From the NCBI GenBank assembly GCA_018261655.1, contig JAGTSG010000008.1, forward strand, positions 1 to 50,095: DNA of 50,095 bases. Direction: 5' to 3'. A program made the position numbers and the translations under genes. The notes under the pieces were generated by a model. That model did no database searches. It was not told the origin of the DNA and saw only the letters and a list, made by a program, of their open reading frames with translations. Position 1 is the stretch's first letter, and the number at the start of each line of letters is the position of its first letter. Positions 7,088 to 16,100 of the stretch are shown here, piece by piece. Source of the stretch: Pseudomonadota bacterium (GTDB taxonomy: Bacteria > Pseudomonadota > Gammaproteobacteria > Steroidobacterales > Steroidobacteraceae).

Positions 7088-8545
7088 CTAACGGGGCCGC
7101 GAGGCGGCCTGCGCGTACAGCTCAAGGTAGCGGTCGGCGGCCGTGTCCCAGCTGAAGTCCCGGGCCATCCCGTTGGCGACCATCCGCGTCCAGGCCTGGC
7201 GCTCGCCGTACAGGGCCGCCATGTGGCCGAGCGCCCAGCGCACTGCATCGGGGTCGGCGTCGTTGAACACGATCCCGGTGCCCTGGCCGGTGCGCGGGTC
7301 GAAGTGCTGCACCGAATCGGCGAGGCCGCCCGTCCGGCGCACGATGGGAACTGTCCCGTAGCGGAGGCTGTACATCTGGTTCAGGCCGCAGGGCTCGTAG
7401 CGTGACGGCATGAGGAACGCGTCGCAGCCGGCCTCGATCCAGTGTGCGAGTTCCTCGTCGTAGCCCTGGCGGTAGGCCGCGAGGGGGGGGTGGTCCGCGG
7501 CCAGGCGTGAAAAGTAGTCCTCGTGAACGGGATCCCCGCTCCCCAGCACCACGAGCGAGATCGCGCGGCGGGACAGCGCCTCCGGCAGCACGTCGAACAG
7601 CAGGTCGATGCCCTTCTGCCACGCGAGCCGCGTCACCATGCCCACCAGCGGCCGGCTCAGGCCGGCATCCAGGCCGAGCCGCGCACAGAGCGCCTCGCGC
7701 ATGCGGGCCTTGCCGGTCATGTCCCCGGGCGAGTAATGGAAGGGCAGGCGCCGGTCATGACGCGGGTCCCACGCGTCGGTGTCCACGCCATTCAGGATCC
7801 CGACGATTTCGTCGCCCCTGGCGCGCAGCACGCCGTCGAGCCCCATCCCCAGCTCCGGCGTGCAGATCTCCCGCGCGTAGGTGGGACTCACCGTGCTCAC
7901 GGTATCGGCGTGAACGATGCCCTCGCGCAGGAAATTGATGCGTCCCTCGGCCGCTTCGCCGCGGTCGAGCAGGGCAGCCGCCGGGCCGAGGTCGCCGGCC
8001 ACGGCATAGGGGAAGACGCCCTGGTAGCCCAGGTTGTGGATCGACAGGACGGACCGCGCGCGCGCGAACAGCGGCTCACCGGCGCAGGTGGTCCTGAGGT
8101 ACAGCGGCAGCAGCGCCGTATGCCAGTCGTTGCAGTGCAGGATGTCCGGCGCGAAGCCGAGCCGCCGGCAGGCGTCCAGCGCGGCGCGCGACAGCAGCAG
8201 GAATCGCAGGTGCTCGTCCGCGGCCGACCCGTACAGGTCGCTCCGGTCATAGAGGGCAGGGCAGTCGACGAGCACCAGGTCCGGCAGGCCCGGCGCGCGC
8301 CGGCCGCGGAGGATCGAGTAGCGGAAGTGCTGCGACCCGAGTTGAAGCGACAGGCCGTCCAGCCCGTCGATCGGCTCGAGTGAGATTCCCGTCCGGTCCA
8401 GGGCCGTGTGCAGGGGCAGTACGACCAGCAGGTCGTGACCGCGTGCGTGCAGCACGCGAGTCAGGGCCGCCGAGACGTCAGCGAGACCGCCCGCCTTGGC
8501 GTGCGGCGCCAGCTCGGCGGTGACGAAGCAGACGGAGAACTTCAC
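7088..8545 (-). CDS. glgA: Glycogen synthase (ADP-glucose type)
   Basis: GlgA transfers glucose from ADP-glucose to the growing alpha-1,4-glucan. The 485-residue length fits the family. The ADP-glucose-binding KAGGLAD motif is at residues 17-23, ILHCNDWHTALLP in the first Rossmann half, SIHNLGYQGVFP follows, and the C-terminal half has MVTRLAWQKGIDLL, PSRYEPCGLNQMYSLRYGTVPIVR and the TGGLADSV loop. All are GT5 hallmarks. It converges on the glgC operon with only 7 bp between stops, so it is transcribed separately from the other glycogen genes. The codons near 7483-7490 contain a run of eight identical bases but the frame is intact. Confidence 0.96.
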   Translation of the reverse strand: MKFSVCFVTAELAPHAKAGGLADVSAALTRVLHARGHDLLVVLPLHTALDRTGISLEPIDGLDGLSLQLGSQHFRYSILRGRRAPGLPDLVLVDCPALYDRSDLYGSAADEHLRFLLLSRAALDACRRLGFAPDILHCNDWHTALLPLYLRTTCAGEPLFARARSVLSIHNLGYQGVFPYAVAGDLGPAAALLDRGEAAEGRINFLREGIVHADTVSTVSPTYAREICTPELGMGLDGVLRARGDEIVGILNGVDTDAWDPRHDRRLPFHYSPGDMTGKARMREALCARLGLDAGLSRPLVGMVTRLAWQKGIDLLFDVLPEALSRRAISLVVLGSGDPVHEDYFSRLAADHPPLAAYRQGYDEELAHWIEAGCDAFLMPSRYEPCGLNQMYSLRYGTVPIVRRTGGLADSVQHFDPRTGQGTGIVFNDADPDAVRWALGHMAALYGERQAWTRMVANGMARDFSWDTAADRYLELYAQAASRPR

Positions 8546-8602
8546 CCGGGCAGTCTAGCGGAAGAGGTACCAGGTCCAGACCAGTCCCCGGACGGGCACC
8601 GC

Positions 8603-9142
8603 TCATGTCCCGGGCGTTTTCTCGGCGTCCGGCGCTTCGCCTTCGCCCGACGGTTCTTCGCGCTCGGCCGGGGCCGGTTCGGGCGGGCGCCGGCTGGCGA
8701 ACGCGCCGAGCATGCTTTCCTGCATGCGGGTCCACAGCTCGATGTTCTGGCGCGCGAGGTCGGCCATGGCGTTCATGGGCGGTGGCGCGGCGCTCAGCAC
8801 CTGCGAGATCTGCTTCTGCACGGCGTCCTGCTGACGCATGAACGTCTCGACGCTGGTTTCGAGGTAGCGCGTCATGAAGTCCTGCATCGGCGCGCCGTAG
8901 AAGCGGATGATCGACTCGAGCAGCTGGGTCGAGAGAATGGGCTTCCCGAACTGCTCCTGCTCGGCGATGACCTGCAGCAGGATCAGCCGCGTGATGTCCT
9001 CGTTGGTCTTGTCCTCGACCACGCGGATCTTCTCGCCCTCGACGATGAGCTGGCGGATGTCCGCGAGCGTCACGTGCTTGCTGATGGACGCGTCGTAAAG
9101 CCGCCGGTTGGCGTACTTCTTGATCAGCCGTTCCTTGCCCAT
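8603..9142 (-). CDS. phaR: Polyhydroxyalkanoate synthesis repressor
   Basis: PhaR represses phasin and PHA genes and is released when it binds to nascent PHA granules. The 179-residue protein begins with the conserved DNA-binding block RLIKKYANRRLYDASISKHVTL (residues about 5-26), followed by ILLQVIAEQEQFGKPILST and the PHB-accumulation domain LLESIIRFYGAPMQDFMTRYLE. The C-terminal 40 residues are acidic and proline-rich. It is adjacent to a phasin and to phaE-phaC. A -10-like TACACT lies six bases before the ATG and there is no Shine-Dalgarno, so the message may be leaderless. Confidence 0.95.
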   Translation of the reverse strand: MGKERLIKKYANRRLYDASISKHVTLADIRQLIVEGEKIRVVEDKTNEDITRLILLQVIAEQEQFGKPILSTQLLESIIRFYGAPMQDFMTRYLETSVETFMRQQDAVQKQISQVLSAAPPPMNAMADLARQNIELWTRMQESMLGAFASRRPPEPAPAEREEPSGEGEAPDAEKTPGT

Positions 9143-9179
9143 GGCGCAAGTGTAGCGGATCGTCGTGCAGCGCGTTAAA

Positions 9180-9188
9180 TGCGGCGCA
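9180..9188. promoter_or_regulatory. Candidate PhaR site upstream of phaR
   Basis: TGCGGCGCA has the form TGC-N3-GCA and lies 38 bp upstream of the phaR start, just beyond the presumed -35 region. The same pattern occurs in the phasin and phaE upstream regions, suggesting autoregulation. The pattern is short and GC-rich, so this copy is the weakest of the set. Confidence 0.35.
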
Positions 9189-9224
9189 AGAAAAAGGGAC
9201 GGCGGCCCGGAGGCGCGCCGTCCC
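9189..9224 (-). terminator. Rho-independent terminator of the phasin gene
   Basis: On the minus strand GGGACGGCG (9224-9216) pairs perfectly with CGCCGTCCC (9204-9196) around an 11-nt loop and is followed by a TTTTTCTT tract. It lies 26 bp after the phasin stop and ends phasin transcription before phaR. Confidence 0.88.
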
Positions 9225-9249
9225 GAGGGGGGACGTTACGGAAGGAGGC

Positions 9250-9609
9250 TCAGGCCGCCTTCTTGGCGATCGCGGCGTAGTCGGCGGCCGCCTTGTCGTA
9301 CCACTTGGTCAGCTCGGCCTGCTGCTCGGTGGCCAGCTTGACGAGGTCCTGCGAGCGCTGGGTCGTCTTCTCGACCAGCTGCGTGGTCAGCTCGACCTGC
9401 TTCGCGGCCAGCTCGTTGACGTCCTTGACCTGCGCGGGCAGCTGCATCTGCTTGATCGCGATCTCGAGCAGCTCGCCGGCGAAGGCGTACTGCTGGCGGG
9501 CGATGCGCTCGAAGCCCTGGGTGGCCATCTCGTTGAACTTGATGGCGGGGGCGAGGGCCTTCTTGGACGCGTCCACGAACACGTTGAAATCGAAAGTCGG
9601 ATTGGTCAT
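9250..9609 (-). CDS. Phasin (PHA granule-associated protein)
   Basis: Phasins coat polyhydroxyalkanoate granules. The 119-residue product is entirely helical and amphipathic: NVFVDASKKALAPAIKFNEMA, GFERIARQQYAFAGELLEIAI, then VNELAAKQVELTTQLVEKTTQRSQ, matching the phasin_2 family. The C terminus is alanine and lysine rich (AAIAKKAA). The ATG at 9609 has an ideal AAGGAG 7 nt upstream. The frame stays open further upstream, but a strong promoter at 9722-9750 excludes the longest reading and the intermediate ATG at 9711 lies almost at the predicted transcript start. The promoter overlaps a candidate PhaR site, consistent with the usual PhaR repression of phasins. Confidence 0.93.
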   Translation of the reverse strand: MTNPTFDFNVFVDASKKALAPAIKFNEMATQGFERIARQQYAFAGELLEIAIKQMQLPAQVKDVNELAAKQVELTTQLVEKTTQRSQDLVKLATEQQAELTKWYDKAAADYAAIAKKAA

Positions 9610-9721
9610 GGTGATCTCCTTGGCGGGGGTCTTGGCGGCGATCGACCTCGAAGTTCTCGGGCGCTGCTTGACGCGGGCCGCGCGGGTCTTCGGGGTGGGC
9701 TTACTGTTCATCTCGGGGGTC

Positions 9722-9750
9722 AGTATAGGGCGAGTTATTGTGCAGTGCAA
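9722..9750 (-). promoter_or_regulatory. Sigma-70 promoter of the phasin gene
   Basis: On the minus strand TTGCAC (9750-9745), a 17-bp spacer and TATACT (9727-9722) form a near-consensus promoter. Predicted transcription starts near 9715, about 105 nt before the phasin ATG. Confidence 0.78.
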
Positions 9751-9752
9751 CA
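9738..9752. promoter_or_regulatory. Candidate PhaR operator over the phasin -35 box
   Basis: TTGTGCAGTGCAACA contains the TGC-N3-GCA palindrome TGCAGTGCA and covers the phasin -35 hexamer, an ideal position for a repressor. PhaR is encoded 600 bp away. The assignment rests on position and on recurrence of the pattern at 9885-9896. Confidence 0.6.
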
Positions 9753-9884
9753 TGATTTTTCGCATGCCCGACGGATCCTGGTTCCGCACCGTGGAGCCAT
9801 GTCTAAGATATTGAAACTGATATGGTTAAAGGGAAGATCCCCGAGCGAACCCGTTCCAGCCGGAGATCCGGCACCGTGGTTTTG

Positions 9885-9896
9885 TTGTGCGTCGCA
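9885..9896. promoter_or_regulatory. Candidate PhaR operator upstream of phaE
   Basis: TTGTGCGTCGCA shares TTGTGC-N3-GCA with the phasin site and ends next to the AT-rich -10-like box of phaEC, 33 bp before the phaE start. Confidence 0.5.
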
Positions 9897-9928
9897 TTAA
9901 ATAGTGTCCGAGTCACCGGAGGTCCAGA

Positions 9929-10828
9929 ATGATCGAGCGTGACCCCCAGTCCGCATGGCTGGACGCCTGGGCGGCGACCCAGAAAGACCTGTGGCAGCGC
10001 TTCCTGACCGGCCAGGCCCCGGCGCCCGCCGCCCCGGAGGCCCCGGGCCTCGCGATGTTCAACCAGTTCTTCGGCCAGTCGCTGCCGGAGTCGTCGCAGG
10101 ACGTCACGCGCCGCATGCTGCAGTTCGGCGAGGGCTACCTGGGCGTCGCGCGCGAGTTCTGGAAGGTGGTGGAGGCGATGCCGGCCGGCGGAGCGGACCC
10201 CGGCCGCCTGCAGAAGGAAGTCGAGGCCCTGCGGTCGAGTTTCGCCGACGGCTTCGCCAGGCTGTACGGGACCGGCCCCCTGGGCGGCGACCTGCTCGCC
10301 GCCTGGCAGCGCATGGGCGCCGCTGCGGGCGGCACGGCCGGGCAACCGTTCAGCTGGCCGGGCCTGCCGGCGCTCGGCCCGACCCGGGAGCGGCAGGAGG
10401 CGATGGAGCGGCTCGGACGCGCGGCCCTGCGCTACCAGCAGGCCCTCGCGGGCTTCAGCCAGCTGCTCACCAGGGTGTCGGCCGAAGCCGTGGAGCGCCT
10501 CGCGAAGCGCGTGACCCGGCGGGCGCAGTCGAACGAGCCGATCGGCAGTTTCCGTGCCATGTACGACCTCTGGGTCGATTCCGGCGAAGAAGCCTTCGCC
10601 GCGGCCGCGCACGGCGCCGAGTTCGCCAAGGCGCAATCCGAGCTGAACGATGCGCTGATGGAGCTGAAGGCCGAGCAGCACAAGCAGGTCGAGGACTGGG
10701 CGCGTTCGCTCGACCTGCCCACGCGCACGGAGATGAACACCGTGCTCAAGCGGCTCAACACGCTGAGGCGGCGCGTGCGCGAGCTCGAGGACGAGCTCGA
10801 CGCGCTGAAACAGGCAAGGCGCCCGTGA
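9929..10828 (+). CDS. phaE: Class III PHA synthase accessory subunit PhaE
   Basis: PhaE is the non-catalytic partner of the class III PhaC polymerase. The 299-residue protein begins with WLDAWAATQKDLWQRFL, has a central helical region with FWKVVEAMP and SFADGFARLYG, the conserved IGSFRAMYDLWVDSGEEAFA block near residue 208, and ends in a charged coiled coil (about residues 260-297, KRLNTLRRRVRELEDELDAL). The ATG has GGAGG 7 nt upstream. Its stop overlaps the phaC start as GTGA, so the subunits are translationally coupled, as expected for a fixed-ratio complex. Two-subunit synthases of this class are typical of purple sulfur bacteria and some related gammaproteobacteria. Confidence 0.94.
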   Translation: MIERDPQSAWLDAWAATQKDLWQRFLTGQAPAPAAPEAPGLAMFNQFFGQSLPESSQDVTRRMLQFGEGYLGVAREFWKVVEAMPAGGADPGRLQKEVEALRSSFADGFARLYGTGPLGGDLLAAWQRMGAAAGGTAGQPFSWPGLPALGPTRERQEAMERLGRAALRYQQALAGFSQLLTRVSAEAVERLAKRVTRRAQSNEPIGSFRAMYDLWVDSGEEAFAAAAHGAEFAKAQSELNDALMELKAEQHKQVEDWARSLDLPTRTEMNTVLKRLNTLRRRVRELEDELDALKQARRP

Positions 10829-11886
10829 GCGCTTTTTCCTTCGACGGCAGCAAGGCCCTGGAGGAGGCCGCGGCCTTCGGCCGCAAGCTTGCGGACGGGG
10901 TGAAGGCCGTCGCCGCCATCGGCGACGTGCAGGTCGGCTGCTCCGCGAAGGACGCCGTCTACGCCGAGGACAAGCTGACGGTCTATCGCTACCAGCCGCT
11001 GGCCGCCGACGCGGGCCTGCCGCCCGTGCTGCTCTGCTACGCGCTGGTCAACCGCCCGTACATGGTGGACCTGCAGCAGGACCGGTCGCTGGTGCGCGGG
11101 CTGCTCGAGCGCGGGCTCGACGTCTACCTGATCGACTGGGGCTATCCCGACGGCGCCGACCGGTTCCTCGAGATCGACGACTACGTCAACGGCTACCTCG
11201 ACCGCTGCGTGGACCAGGTGCGGCAGGCCTCCGGGCACGCGGCCATCAACCTGCTGGGCGTCTGCCAGGGCGGGACCTTCAGCCTCTGCTACACGGCGCT
11301 GCACCCGGAGAAGGTGAAGAACCTGGTCCTCATGGTCACGCCGGTCGACTTCCAGACGCCGGAGAACCTGCTTTCCAGGTGGGCGCAGGACCTCGACGTG
11401 GACCGCATGGTGGACGTGATGGGCAACGTCCCCGGGGAGCTCCTGAACGTCACCTTCCTCTCGCTGATGCCCTTCAGGCTGACCAGCCAGAAGTACGTGG
11501 CACTCGCCGACATCATCGACGATAAGCGGCAGCTCGAGAATTTCATCCGCATGGAGAAATGGATCTTCGACAGCCCCGACCAGGCCGGCGAGACCTTCCG
11601 GCAGTTCATCAAGTGGATGTACCAGGAGAACCGGCTGATGAAGGGCACCCTGGAACTCGGCGGCCGGAAGGTGGACCTGCGCGCGGTCCGCTGCCCGGTC
11701 CTGAACGTCTATGCAACGCAGGACCATCTGGTGCCGCCGTCCGCGTCCATTCCCATCGAGGGACGGGTGGGGACCGACGACTACCAGACCTTCGCCTTTC
11801 CCGGGGGCCACATCGGCATCTACGTCAGCGGCAAGGCGCGGCAGGTGCCGAAGGCGGTCTTCGAGTGGCTCGACGCCCGGCGCTGA
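10825..11886 (+). CDS. phaC: Class III polyhydroxyalkanoate synthase catalytic subunit PhaC
   Basis: PhaC polymerises (R)-3-hydroxyacyl-CoA into PHA on the granule surface. From the GTG at 10825 the protein has 353 residues, matching class III enzymes, which are shorter than class I. The lipase-like box GVCQGG puts the nucleophile at Cys147; the other triad members are Asp300 (YATQDHLVPP) and His329 (FPGGHIGIYVSGKA). DVYLIDWGYPDGADR and FIKWMYQENRLMKG are further PhaC signatures. The GTG overlaps the phaE stop. No thiolase or reductase genes (phaA, phaB) are in the window, so monomer supply is encoded elsewhere. Confidence 0.96.
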   Translation: MSAFSFDGSKALEEAAAFGRKLADGVKAVAAIGDVQVGCSAKDAVYAEDKLTVYRYQPLAADAGLPPVLLCYALVNRPYMVDLQQDRSLVRGLLERGLDVYLIDWGYPDGADRFLEIDDYVNGYLDRCVDQVRQASGHAAINLLGVCQGGTFSLCYTALHPEKVKNLVLMVTPVDFQTPENLLSRWAQDLDVDRMVDVMGNVPGELLNVTFLSLMPFRLTSQKYVALADIIDDKRQLENFIRMEKWIFDSPDQAGETFRQFIKWMYQENRLMKGTLELGGRKVDLRAVRCPVLNVYATQDHLVPPSASIPIEGRVGTDDYQTFAFPGGHIGIYVSGKARQVPKAVFEWLDARR

Positions 11887-12078
11887 CCGCGCATCAAACC
11901 GGCAGGCTCACGCGGTGTCGCGTCGATCCCGTGGGCCGTGAACGGCCCCGGGCGCATCCGACCGGCCGCCTGCTGCGAAGCAACGGGGGCGGCCGTCGCG
12001 GCCGGTCAACCGCCGATGCCATAATGCCCGGTCTCCCGGCCCTGCTCCGCTGACCGCAGTACTGCCCAAGGTCGTTCA

Positions 12079-13185
12079 ATGCAACGTCGCCTGCTCGCCA
12101 TCGGCATCTTCATTGCAGTCGCGATCGCGCTGGCCTACGTCTATGTCAGCCGGCGCCCCGACCTGGCGTCGGCCGCGCCGGCGCAGGCGGCATCCGGTGC
12201 CGCGCCCTCTGCGCTGCTGCTGAGCCAGCAGGAGATCGGCGTCGTCACGGCCCCGGTCGAGCAACTGCCACTCGAGGTGAGGATCGAGGCCCTCGGCACG
12301 GCGGGCGCCAATGAGGCCGTGGAGATCACCTCCAAGGCGGCCAACCTCATCACTGCGGTGCGGTTCACCGAGGGACAGCGGGTGCAGCGCGGCGAGATCC
12401 TCGTCGAGCTCGACGGCGCCCAGGCGCGCGCCGACCTCACCGCCGCCCACGCCGCGCTCAAGGAAAGCGAATCCACCTTCAAGCGCAGCCAGGATCTCTA
12501 CGCCCGGCAGGCGCTCTCGGAGTCGCAGCTCGAGCAGATCGAGGCGACGCTCATCGCCAACCGCGCGCGCGTCGCCGCGGCGGAGTCCCGCGTGGCCGAC
12601 ACCGTCATCCGCGCGCCCTTCAGCGGCCGGGTGGGGCTGCGCCGCGTCAGCGTGGGCAGCCTGGTGAACCCGGGCATGGTGATCACGACGCTCGACGACA
12701 CCTCGGTCATCAAGCTCGACTTCGACGTGCCCGAGTCCTTCGTAGCGGTGCTCGAGGAAGGACTGGCGGTGGCGGCCACCAGCGTCGCCTACCCGGGCAA
12801 GGTCTTCGAGGGGCGCGTCATCTCGGTGGATTCGCGGGTCGACCCGGTGTCGCGGTCGGTCAAGGTGCGGGCCGGCATCCCGAACACGGACGGTCAGCTG
12901 AAGCCGGGCATGTTCATGTCGGTCCAGCTGTCCCGCGAGCCGACGGAGGCCCTGGTGGTGCCGGAATCGGCCATCGTTCCCGAGCGCGGCAACGTCTACG
13001 TGTTCGTGGTCGAGGAGGGCGTCGCGACGCGCCGGCAGGTGGCCGTCGGGCGCCGCGAGCCGGGCCGCGTGGAGCTCCTGGCCGGCGTGCAGGCCGGCGA
13101 GCGCGTGGTGGTCGAGGGCACACAGAAGGTGCGCGAAGGCAGTCCGGTCAAGGAAGCCACGCCGGCGGCGGCGGGCCCCGGCTGA
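12079..13185 (+). CDS. RND efflux periplasmic adaptor (membrane fusion protein)
   Basis: The 368-residue protein has an N-terminal membrane anchor (residues about 5-24, LLAIGIFIAVAIALAYVYVS) and then the HlyD/AcrA plan. A barrel-sandwich half with VRFTEGQRVQRGEILVELDGAQ comes first, then an alpha-helical hairpin of about 70 residues, the second lipoyl half VIRAPFSGRVGLRRVSVGSLVNPG, a beta-barrel (IKLDFDVPESFVAVL) and a membrane-proximal domain. It links an inner-membrane RND pump to an outer-membrane channel. The RND pump follows 13 bp downstream. No outer-membrane factor is present in the window. CATAAT about 55 bp upstream may be the -10 box. The substrate is unknown. Confidence 0.92.
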   Translation: MQRRLLAIGIFIAVAIALAYVYVSRRPDLASAAPAQAASGAAPSALLLSQQEIGVVTAPVEQLPLEVRIEALGTAGANEAVEITSKAANLITAVRFTEGQRVQRGEILVELDGAQARADLTAAHAALKESESTFKRSQDLYARQALSESQLEQIEATLIANRARVAAAESRVADTVIRAPFSGRVGLRRVSVGSLVNPGMVITTLDDTSVIKLDFDVPESFVAVLEEGLAVAATSVAYPGKVFEGRVISVDSRVDPVSRSVKVRAGIPNTDGQLKPGMFMSVQLSREPTEALVVPESAIVPERGNVYVFVVEEGVATRRQVAVGRREPGRVELLAGVQAGERVVVEGTQKVREGSPVKEATPAAAGPG

Positions 13186-13198
13186 GCGGGGGTCGGTC

Positions 13199-16100
13199 AT
13201 GAAGATTGCGGAGATCTCGATCCACCGGCCCGTGTTCGCCACGGTGATCAGCCTGCTGCTGGTGATTCTGGGACTCGTGTCCCTGTCGAACCTGGCAGTG
13301 CGCGAGTACCCCGACGTGGACGCACCGGTCGTGTCCATCGAGACGACCTATCGCGGCGCCGGCGCCAACATCGTCGAGGAAAAGATCACCCAGCTGATCG
13401 AGGACCGCGTCGCGGGCCTGGAGGGCATCGACAGCATCCGCTCGACCTCGCGCGACGAGCGCGCGGACATCACCATCGAGTTCACCGCCGACCGCGACAT
13501 CGACGCGGCCACCAACGACATCCGCGACCGCGTCGGGCGGGTCGCCGACGACCTGCCGCTGGAAGCCGACCCACCCTCGATCGCCAAGGCGGAGGCCGAC
13601 GCCGAGCCGATCATGTGGCTGAACCTCACCAGCAACCGCATGTCGGCGCTCGAGCTGACCGACTATGCCGAGCGGGTGCTGGTGGACCAGCTCGCGGCTT
13701 CGCCCGGCGTGACGATGGTCCGCATCGGCGGCGAACGCCGCTACGCGGTGCGCGTCTGGATCGACCGCCAGGCGCTGGCCGCCAGGCAGATGACGGTCGC
13801 CGACATCGAGGACGCGCTGCGCCGGGAGAATGTCGAGCTCCCGGCCGGCCGCCTCGAGTCGGTCGAGCGCGAGTTCTCGCTCCGGACCGACACCGGCCTG
13901 AGGAAGGTCGAGGACTTCCGGGCCCTGGTCATCGGCCGCGGCGCGGACGGGTACCTGGTGCGACTGGGCGACGTGGCGGAGGTGCGCCTCGGCGCTGACA
14001 ACGAGCGGACGGTCTCGCGCTCGGACGGCGTCGCCGGCATCAGCCTCGGGATCGTGCAGGTCTCGAAGGCCAACACCCTCGAGGTCACGCACGGCATCCG
14101 CGACACGATGGAGCGCCTGAAATCGAGCCTGCCGGACGGCATGGTGCTCGACATCAACTTCGACCGCTCCGTCTTCATCGAGGCGTCCCTGAAGGAGGTC
14201 GGCATCGCCCTCGTCATCTCGATGGCGCTGGTGCTGACGGTCATCTACCTGTTCCTGGGTAACGTCCGCGCGACGGCGATCCCGGCCGTGACGATTCCCG
14301 TGTCGATCATCGCGAGCCTGACCTTCATGGACGCGATGGGCTACTCGATCAACGTGCTGACGCTGCTCGGCATGGTCCTGGCGATCGGCCTGGTGGTGGA
14401 CGATGCGATCGTCGTGCTGGAGAACATCTTCCGCAGGATCGAACTGGGGCAGCCGCCGCTGATCGCCGCGCTCGACGGCAGCAGGGAGATCGGCTTCGCG
14501 GTCATCGCCACGACGCTGGTGCTGGTGTCGGTGTTCGTGCCGATCTCCTTCCTGCCGGGCGCGATCGGGCGCCTGTTCCGGGAATTCGGCCTGACGCTCG
14601 CGGTGGCCGTGCTGTTCTCCGCGCTGGTCGCGCTGACGCTCACCCCGGCGATGGCTTCGCGCATCTTCCGGCAGGACGAGGGACGGACCGGCTTTGCGGC
14701 CCGTGTGGACCGCTTCTTCCAGCGCCTCGCCGGATGGTACGAGCGCCGGCTGGGAAGCCTGATCCGCCGGCCCTGGCTGGTCCTGAGCGGGACGCTGGCG
14801 CTCGTGCTGCTCGCCGGGCTCGTCGTCCGCACCCTGCCGACCGAGCTGGCCCCCACCGAGGATCGCGGCGTGCTGTTCCTCGGGCTCGACGCGCCGGAAG
14901 GTGCGAGCCTCGACTACACCGAGCGGCAGCTGCAGGCGCTCGAGGACATCCTCTACCCGTACAAGGAGAGCGGCCTCATCCGGCGCATGAACCTGCGGGT
15001 CGGCAGCTTTGGCGGCAGCGAGGTGAATGCCGTGCGCGGCTTCCTGGTGCTCGCGCCCTGGGGTGAACGGGACATCAGCAACGGCGACCTCGCCAAGGAA
15101 CTGATGGCCAAGATCGGCGCCCTGCCGGGCGGGCGCGGTTTCGTGGTCGCGCCTCAGGGACTGGCCTCGCGGCGCTGGGGGCAGGCGCTGCAGGTGGTCA
15201 TCGGCGGGCCCGACTACGAGACGCTGGCCCAGTGGAGCGACATCCTGGTCGAGAAGGCCTCGGACAACCCGGGCCTCGTGTCGGTGGACACCAACTACCG
15301 TGAGCGCAAGCCGCAGATCCGCATCTCCGTTGATCGCGACCGCGCGGCGGAGCTCGGCGTGTCGCTGCAGTCGGTCGGACGGACGCTGGAGACCGTGCTG
15401 GGATCGAGGATCGTGACCACCTACGTGGACCGCGGCCGCGAGTACAACGTCATCCTCCAGGGCGAGGCGCAGGACCGGGCCTCGCCCTCCGACCTGCAGA
15501 ACCTGTACGTCAGGTCCGACCGCAGCGGCGAGCTCGTGCCGCTCGGCAACCTGGTCAATCTCGAGGAAACCTCGGGCGCCGTCCAGCTGAACCGCTTCGA
15601 CCGGCTGCGCGCCATCACCATCAGCGCCGGGCTCGCGCCGGGTTACACCATTGGCGAGGCCGTCAGGTACTTCCAGGATCTGGTCCGCACCGACCTGCCG
15701 GGAAGCGCGCGCCTGAGCTTCGACGGCGAGGCGCGCGAGTACCTGCGATCGAAGGGCCAGCTGTGGACCACTTTCGGCTTTGCGCTGGCGATCGTGTTCC
15801 TGGTGCTGGCCGCGCAGTTCGAGAGCTTCCGTCACCCGGTCGTGATCATGACCACGGTGCCGCTGGCCGTAATCGGGGCGTTCGCCGGACTGTGGCTCTA
15901 CAACATGTCGCTCAACGTGTTCAGCCAGATCGCGATGATCATGCTGATCGGCATCGCGGCGAAGAACGGCGTGCTGATCGTCGAGTTCGCCAACCAGCTC
16001 CGGGACCACGGGCTCGGCAAGGTCGAGGCGGTCGTGCGCGCGGCCACGGTGCGCCTGCGCCCCGTGCTGATGACCAGCCTGTGCACCGCCTTCGGTGCGG

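Larger units (their letters stand above)
9610..9928. other. Divergent regulatory region between the phasin and phaE
   Basis: This 319-bp gap has no convincing gene of its own. Its left third is the roughly 105-nt phasin leader, which stays in frame with the phasin. The middle holds the phasin promoter with an overlapping palindrome. The right end holds a second palindrome of the same form, an AT-rich TTAAATA box at 9897-9903 that may be the phaE -10, and the phaE ribosome-binding site GGAGG at 9917-9921. Confidence 0.7.

Noticed and set aside
7483-7490. Run of eight identical bases inside glgA
   Set aside because: The frame is intact and the run is far from the start; it is expected from Pro/His codons in GC-rich DNA, so phase variation is not supported.
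8552-8602. Possible degenerate second copy of the 22.68 kb hairpin (GGTACC near GTCCCC) between glgA and phaR
   Set aside because: The two words occur but do not form an inverted repeat, so it is not a recognisable copy.
9610-9789. Extended N-terminal reading of the phasin up to 9789
   Set aside because: A near-consensus promoter lies inside this extension and the ATG at 9609 has an ideal ribosome-binding site.
11887-12078. Inverted repeats after phaC considered as a terminator
   Set aside because: Several GC-rich pairings are possible but none is followed by a T-tract, so no specific terminator can be called.
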